This document shows, piece after piece, positions 61,663 through 64,000 of a stretch of 64,000 bases of DNA (position 1 is the first letter of the stretch; each line of letters begins with the position of its first letter). Where the stretch lies: contig NZ_CP091786.1 in NCBI RefSeq assembly GCF_022024015.1, forward strand, positions 3,286,001-3,350,000. The letters are read 5' to 3'. The notes under the pieces were generated by a model that worked only from the letters and a program-made list of their open reading frames with translations, did not search any database and had not been told where the DNA came from. This stretch comes from Prevotella sp. E9-3. Its GTDB lineage: Bacteria > Bacteroidota > Bacteroidia > Bacteroidales > Bacteroidaceae. The position numbers and the translations under genes are program-made.

Positions 61663-62325
61663 CTATTTCCATTCCATTTGGTTTCGGATTTCACGACAAA
61701 CGTGACTAAAATGTTCTTGCTCTCTAACCCATTCAGGCAAGTCGCTATTCATCCATCCAATTACCTTCAAAATTTCAGCATGTATTTCCTCTACTCGATT
61801 CAAATTCCAACAAATGGACTCATTATGAAAGATTCGGTTACGGAAACGCCTGAACAGGTTAAGTGGTGCAGAAACGTTACGTCGTTTTCGCTCCTGCCGT
61901 GGCATATATGGGAAAGCACGACGAAGTGCTTGCCATAGAGTACGTTCGTATTCGCTATTCAGCAATGACACCCAGAAGCCCAAAGTAAGTTCAGCCACAA
62001 TTTTTGAGGGTGTTATTTGTTCGTGTCGCGCAGAAATATGCTGTGCTGCTTCTGTTATATATTTGTTTAGGCTGCGTAATCCTGGCGTTGAAGGGAATAT
62101 GGCATACCAGTCTTCTCGTCCTGTCATAGTCTCCAATTCACGACATAGTGCATTCCTCAACGTTACTTCCAATACTGACAAGCTTGTGTATAATGATTCT
62201 GACAACATCAAATTGCATTCATAATGCTTAATGGCACGAGCCTCGTCATTAGGATAGAGAGCAAAATATCGCTCCATTCGTTTCGTTGAGAAAACTTTTT
62301 CAAAGAAATTCTTGTTTATTTCCAT
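61663..62325 (-). CDS. Abi_2-family (AbiF/AbiD-type) abortive-infection HEPN protein
   Basis: 220 residues. Typical Abi_2 layout: RYFALYPNDEARAIKHYECN near the start, SLSVLEVTLRNAL in the middle, and the HEPN motif R-x4-H as R162-H167 in RFRNRIFHNESI near the C-terminus. Such proteins are RNase-type toxins that stop growth on phage infection. A structured leader RNA is directly upstream on the same strand. It stands alone between an orphan RelB and a copy of the duplicated ispF end. Confidence 0.85.
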   Translation of the reverse strand: MEINKNFFEKVFSTKRMERYFALYPNDEARAIKHYECNLMLSESLYTSLSVLEVTLRNALCRELETMTGREDWYAIFPSTPGLRSLNKYITEAAQHISARHEQITPSKIVAELTLGFWVSLLNSEYERTLWQALRRAFPYMPRQERKRRNVSAPLNLFRRFRNRIFHNESICWNLNRVEEIHAEILKVIGWMNSDLPEWVREQEHFSHVCREIRNQMEWK

Positions 62326-62334
62326 AATTATTTG

Positions 62335-62410
62335 TAGCTTTGCAACGCAGTCCCGGTAGTTCCTCTCCCAGATATTAGATGCTGGTGATGAATCCGGGTT
62401 TTTTTATATC
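62335..62410 (-). ncRNA. Structured leader upstream of the Abi gene (abiF-RNA-like)
   Basis: Between the -7 box TACTTTTG (62433..62426) and the ATG at 62325 the reverse strand folds into a two-level hairpin: CCCGG (62398..62394) with CCGGG (62356..62352), and inside it CCAG with CTGG. A conserved RNA motif, abiF, has been described upstream of this gene family, and position and orientation agree. I compared from memory, not by covariance search. Confidence 0.5.
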
Positions 62411-62425
62411 CATAATTGGTTGCTG

Positions 62426-62433
62426 CAAAAGTA
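62426..62433 (-). promoter_or_regulatory. -7 box of the Abi gene and its leader RNA
   Basis: TACTTTTG on the reverse strand, about 100 nt before the Abi ATG. Confidence 0.55.
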
Positions 62434-62484
62434 CGAATATCTTTTTACTTTACGCTCTTTTTCCTACATCTTTTATTATTTAGT

Positions 62485-62512
62485 TCATCACCCATACGAT
62501 ACTTGATGTCGT
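62485..62512. repeat. 28-bp direct repeat, right of the Abi gene
   Basis: Second copy of 61597-61624 with a single A/G difference. Confidence 0.8.
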
Positions 62513-62513
62513 A

Positions 62514-62536
62514 GTTCTTCGACGAGCGAAGCGGCA
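62514..62536. repeat. 23-bp repeat shared with 46648-46670 (inverted)
   Basis: GTTCTTCGACGAGCGAAGCG plus GCA is the exact reverse complement of 46648-46670, where it interrupts the small broken gene. A dispersed short repeat of this genome. Confidence 0.75.
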
Positions 62537-62636
62537 GACCGAGCGAATGATGAAGTCGAGTTCCTTAGTATTTTGCAATAATATTAGATTATTCTGGTTT
62601 ACCTTCCTCAACCTTCAATCCAAGATGGATGATATT

Positions 62637-63046
62637 CCACCACCGAGAAACTCGGTTTCACCGGTCGCGAAGAAGGCATCTCTGCCTACGCCACCGTATT
62701 GGTCACAGCAGAATAAGCCCGAGATCTTCATTCTATCTTGTTTTTTTGTTTATTCGGAAACTATTCTTAATTTTGCAGCAGATAATAATGCGACTATGAC
62801 TGCGACACAAATGCTTGCCGAGATTCTTCGCAATATGAGCATTATTGCTGAAGATGAGAACCTGCTGAAACGAGCAGCCAAATACCTGCGCAAATTGGCG
62901 ACAGAGAAGGAAGATTCCTCTTTGATGACGAAAGAAGAATTCTTCGCAAAGATTGAGCGTGCAGAGAAGGATATTGCAGATGGTAAAGGCACCACCTTTA
63001 CGAACAAAGATGACATGAACGCTTGGTTAAACTCACTCTGATGAAA
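62637..63046. repeat. 410-bp direct duplication, copy 2
   Basis: Begins with the last 80 bp of ispF, without the rest of that gene, then the promoter and antitoxin. About 98% identical to 60722-61131, no gaps. Confidence 0.92.
62796..63041 (+). CDS. Putative type II antitoxin (copy 2) with truncated toxin
   Basis: 81 residues, nearly identical to 60881-61126. Its stop overlaps the ATG at 63041 of a frame beginning MKYAITYAPEAKEGLAR, which looks like the start of a RelE/ParE-type toxin, but after 17 codons the sequence switches to another copy of the promoter region (63130-63170), so the toxin is cut off. Confidence 0.6.
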   Translation: MTATQMLAEILRNMSIIAEDENLLKRAAKYLRKLATEKEDSSLMTKEEFFAKIERAEKDIADGKGTTFTNKDDMNAWLNSL

Positions 63047-63109
63047 TACGCCATTACCTATGCTCCTGAAGCAAAAGAGGGACTTGCCAGAGAGTGTAAT
63101 CCATTCCAT
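63041..63109 (+). pseudogene. Toxin N-terminal fragment
   Basis: MKYAITYAPEAKEGLAR resembles the opening of RelE/ParE toxins; the continuation is unrelated to that fold and leads into a promoter repeat. Confidence 0.35.
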
Positions 63110-63133
63110 GGCTTCATTCAAACGCTCATCTTT

Positions 63134-63164
63134 TTTGTTTATTCGAAAACTATTCTTAATTTTG
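63134..63164 (+). promoter_or_regulatory. Promoter of a 43-residue gene
   Basis: TTTG (63134-63137) and TAATTTTG (63157-63164), 19 nt apart; nearly the same sequence as the antitoxin promoters. Confidence 0.6.
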
Positions 63165-63190
63165 CAATTGAAATCAAATGGATTACCTTT

Positions 63191-63322
63191 ATGAGTATTA
63201 AAAAGATTACACACGAAGAGGCTTTACGTCGATGGAATCATTCGTTGGAGATCAAACGCGAATGGGAACGTAGAGTAGCTGAGCGCTGGGCTAATGAAGA
63301 CCAGCAGAAGAGTGTATCTTAG
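63191..63322 (+). CDS. Small unknown protein (43 residues)
   Basis: MSIKKITHEEALRRWNHSLE followed by a basic helix (KREWERRVAERWANEDQQ). It has its own promoter and a plausible start 27 nt after the -7 box. Charged, helical; may be an antitoxin-like or accessory peptide. No family recognised. Confidence 0.5.
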   Translation: MSIKKITHEEALRRWNHSLEIKREWERRVAERWANEDQQKSVS

Positions 63323-63837
63323 CAGCAACAAGCTTACCCTGTTTCCCAGTGATCTTCTTAGCAAAACAGTATTTGTTTCTACTTTCAAGTTATGATATTT
63401 CTCAACCAGTTCCACAAAGAAGCAACAGAGCGCAAGATGCGGAAAATAGCAGCATCGCAGCAATCGCCGATAAGCTCGAGCGAATTTGCGCAGTACATGA
63501 AGCGCAACTTGGAGATTGCTAATCAGATGTAAGCCAGTGTTTTTGAAGACAGACCATCATAAATGAATTAAAGCCGTAGGTACTCGACCAACGGCTTTAT
63601 AAATCGACGGTTGCGGAGCTTGATGTTATCGCGCCTATATGCCGCTCGGCTTGGTTAGCCAAGACGCTTGCCGAAGCAAGAACTCTCATCCAAGTGCAAA
63701 TTTAGGAACTTTTCCTGAAAGTTCCAAATCTTGGAGAAACTTTTTATTCTTCTACTTTTGTTATGCAATAGGGTGAAATAGGTACCAGTCCCTTGATGGC
63801 TCCGTCAGGCCTTAGAGCTGATAGACGATGCGGTCAA
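63323..63837. other. Gene-poor DNA with a small frame and a hairpin
   Basis: A 46-codon forward frame (63392-63532, MIFLNQFHKEATERKMRKIAA...NLEIANQM) could be the tail of a lost gene. A hairpin AAAGCCGT (63570-63577) / ACGGCTTT (63591-63598) may end transcription. Nothing else seen. Confidence 0.4.
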
Positions 63838-64000
63838 TTATACCGCTATCAATTCCTGGCCTATTTCGCGTACTGTATCAAGAATCATCGTGACCCTTGC
63901 TTCACTAGCCTTCTTCTTACCACTGATATACTGCGCCATTAGACTCTGAGAAATTCCCAAACGGCGTGCAATAGCAGAGACATTCAACTCTGGGTGAGCC
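63838..64000 (-). CDS. Partial HTH protein (HicB-antitoxin-like C-terminus)
   Basis: The reverse strand from the window edge reads HPELNVSAIARRLGISQSL, then MAQYISGKKKASEARVTMI and ends GQELIAV at the stop (63838). This is an XRE-type helix-turn-helix in the style of HicB C-terminal domains in Bacteroidales. Its N-terminal part lies beyond base 64000. Confidence 0.65.
   Translation of the reverse strand, partial: AHPELNVSAIARRLGISQSLMAQYISGKKKASEARVTMILDTVREIGQELIAV

Overview
The window is chromosomal DNA of a Bacteroidales bacterium, most likely Prevotella sensu lato. The support is the recurring Bacteroidetes promoter pattern (TTTG, 19-20 nt, TAnnTTTG), lipoproteins ending their signals in C-S-S-D-D, type IX secretion genes (porU, porV), the BT_3928-type DoxX protein, a hybrid one-protein two-component regulator, DUF3316 and LruC-domain proteins, and many TA-type accessory genes. 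Species cannot be fixed from the sequence alone.

Layout. 1-4300: 3' end missing dnaA, then a leftward operon (stand-alone class II ribonucleotide reductase C-terminal-like domain, folB, N-acetylmuramoyl-alanine amidase, MCE/MlaD protein) closed by an intrinsic terminator. 4331-17937: a leftward three-gene unit for a 3.7k-residue exported surface protein and two lipoproteins. 18102-21932: a Fur-family regulator behind three phased palindromic operators, a nitroreductase and an exported GH2 glycosidase that carries an in-frame palindromic insertion. 22044-25551: BlaR1-TonB/BlaI pair with two palindromic operators, then fhs. 25677-29546: hexuronate-type MFS, KduI with a signal peptide, and an orphan PTS IIC protein. 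29731-29964: tRNA-Val and tRNA-Leu facing each other over a shared terminator. 30111-34693: S41 peptidase lipoprotein, DUF3316 protein, topoisomerase IV subunit A.

34740-46900 is an accessory island: an IS110-family element with structured upstream DNA, repeat-rich non-coding DNA, and a 6-kb segment bounded by two 127-bp direct repeats (two mismatches). That segment holds a MntA/HepT pair, a RhuM-like gene, a truncated YhcG, and an AT-rich four-gene operon made of two paralogous membrane/coiled-coil proteins, a 478-residue protein of unknown family and a small caspase-like protein with a His/Cys dyad. I consider that operon the best candidate for an undescribed (probably anti-phage or self-killing) system. 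A clostripain lipoprotein follows.

46926-60801 returns to core genes: DUF1599, DoxX protein fused in frame to triose-phosphate isomerase, SPOR protein, folE, tRNA-Pro, a hybrid sensor/regulator, a candidate small RNA, mutY, porU, porV, ispF. 60802-64000 is a second small island: a 410-bp direct duplication containing an antitoxin gene and the 3' end of ispF, enclosing an orphan RelB/DinJ and an Abi_2 (AbiF/AbiD-type) HEPN gene with a structured RNA leader, then small-gene debris and a partial HTH (HicB-like) gene.

Functional links: PorU/PorV are the export machinery that the giant surface protein, with its short C-terminal sorting-like tail, probably uses; the MFS/KduI/IIC cluster points to uronate (pectin) breakdown products; folB and folE both serve folate/pterin synthesis.
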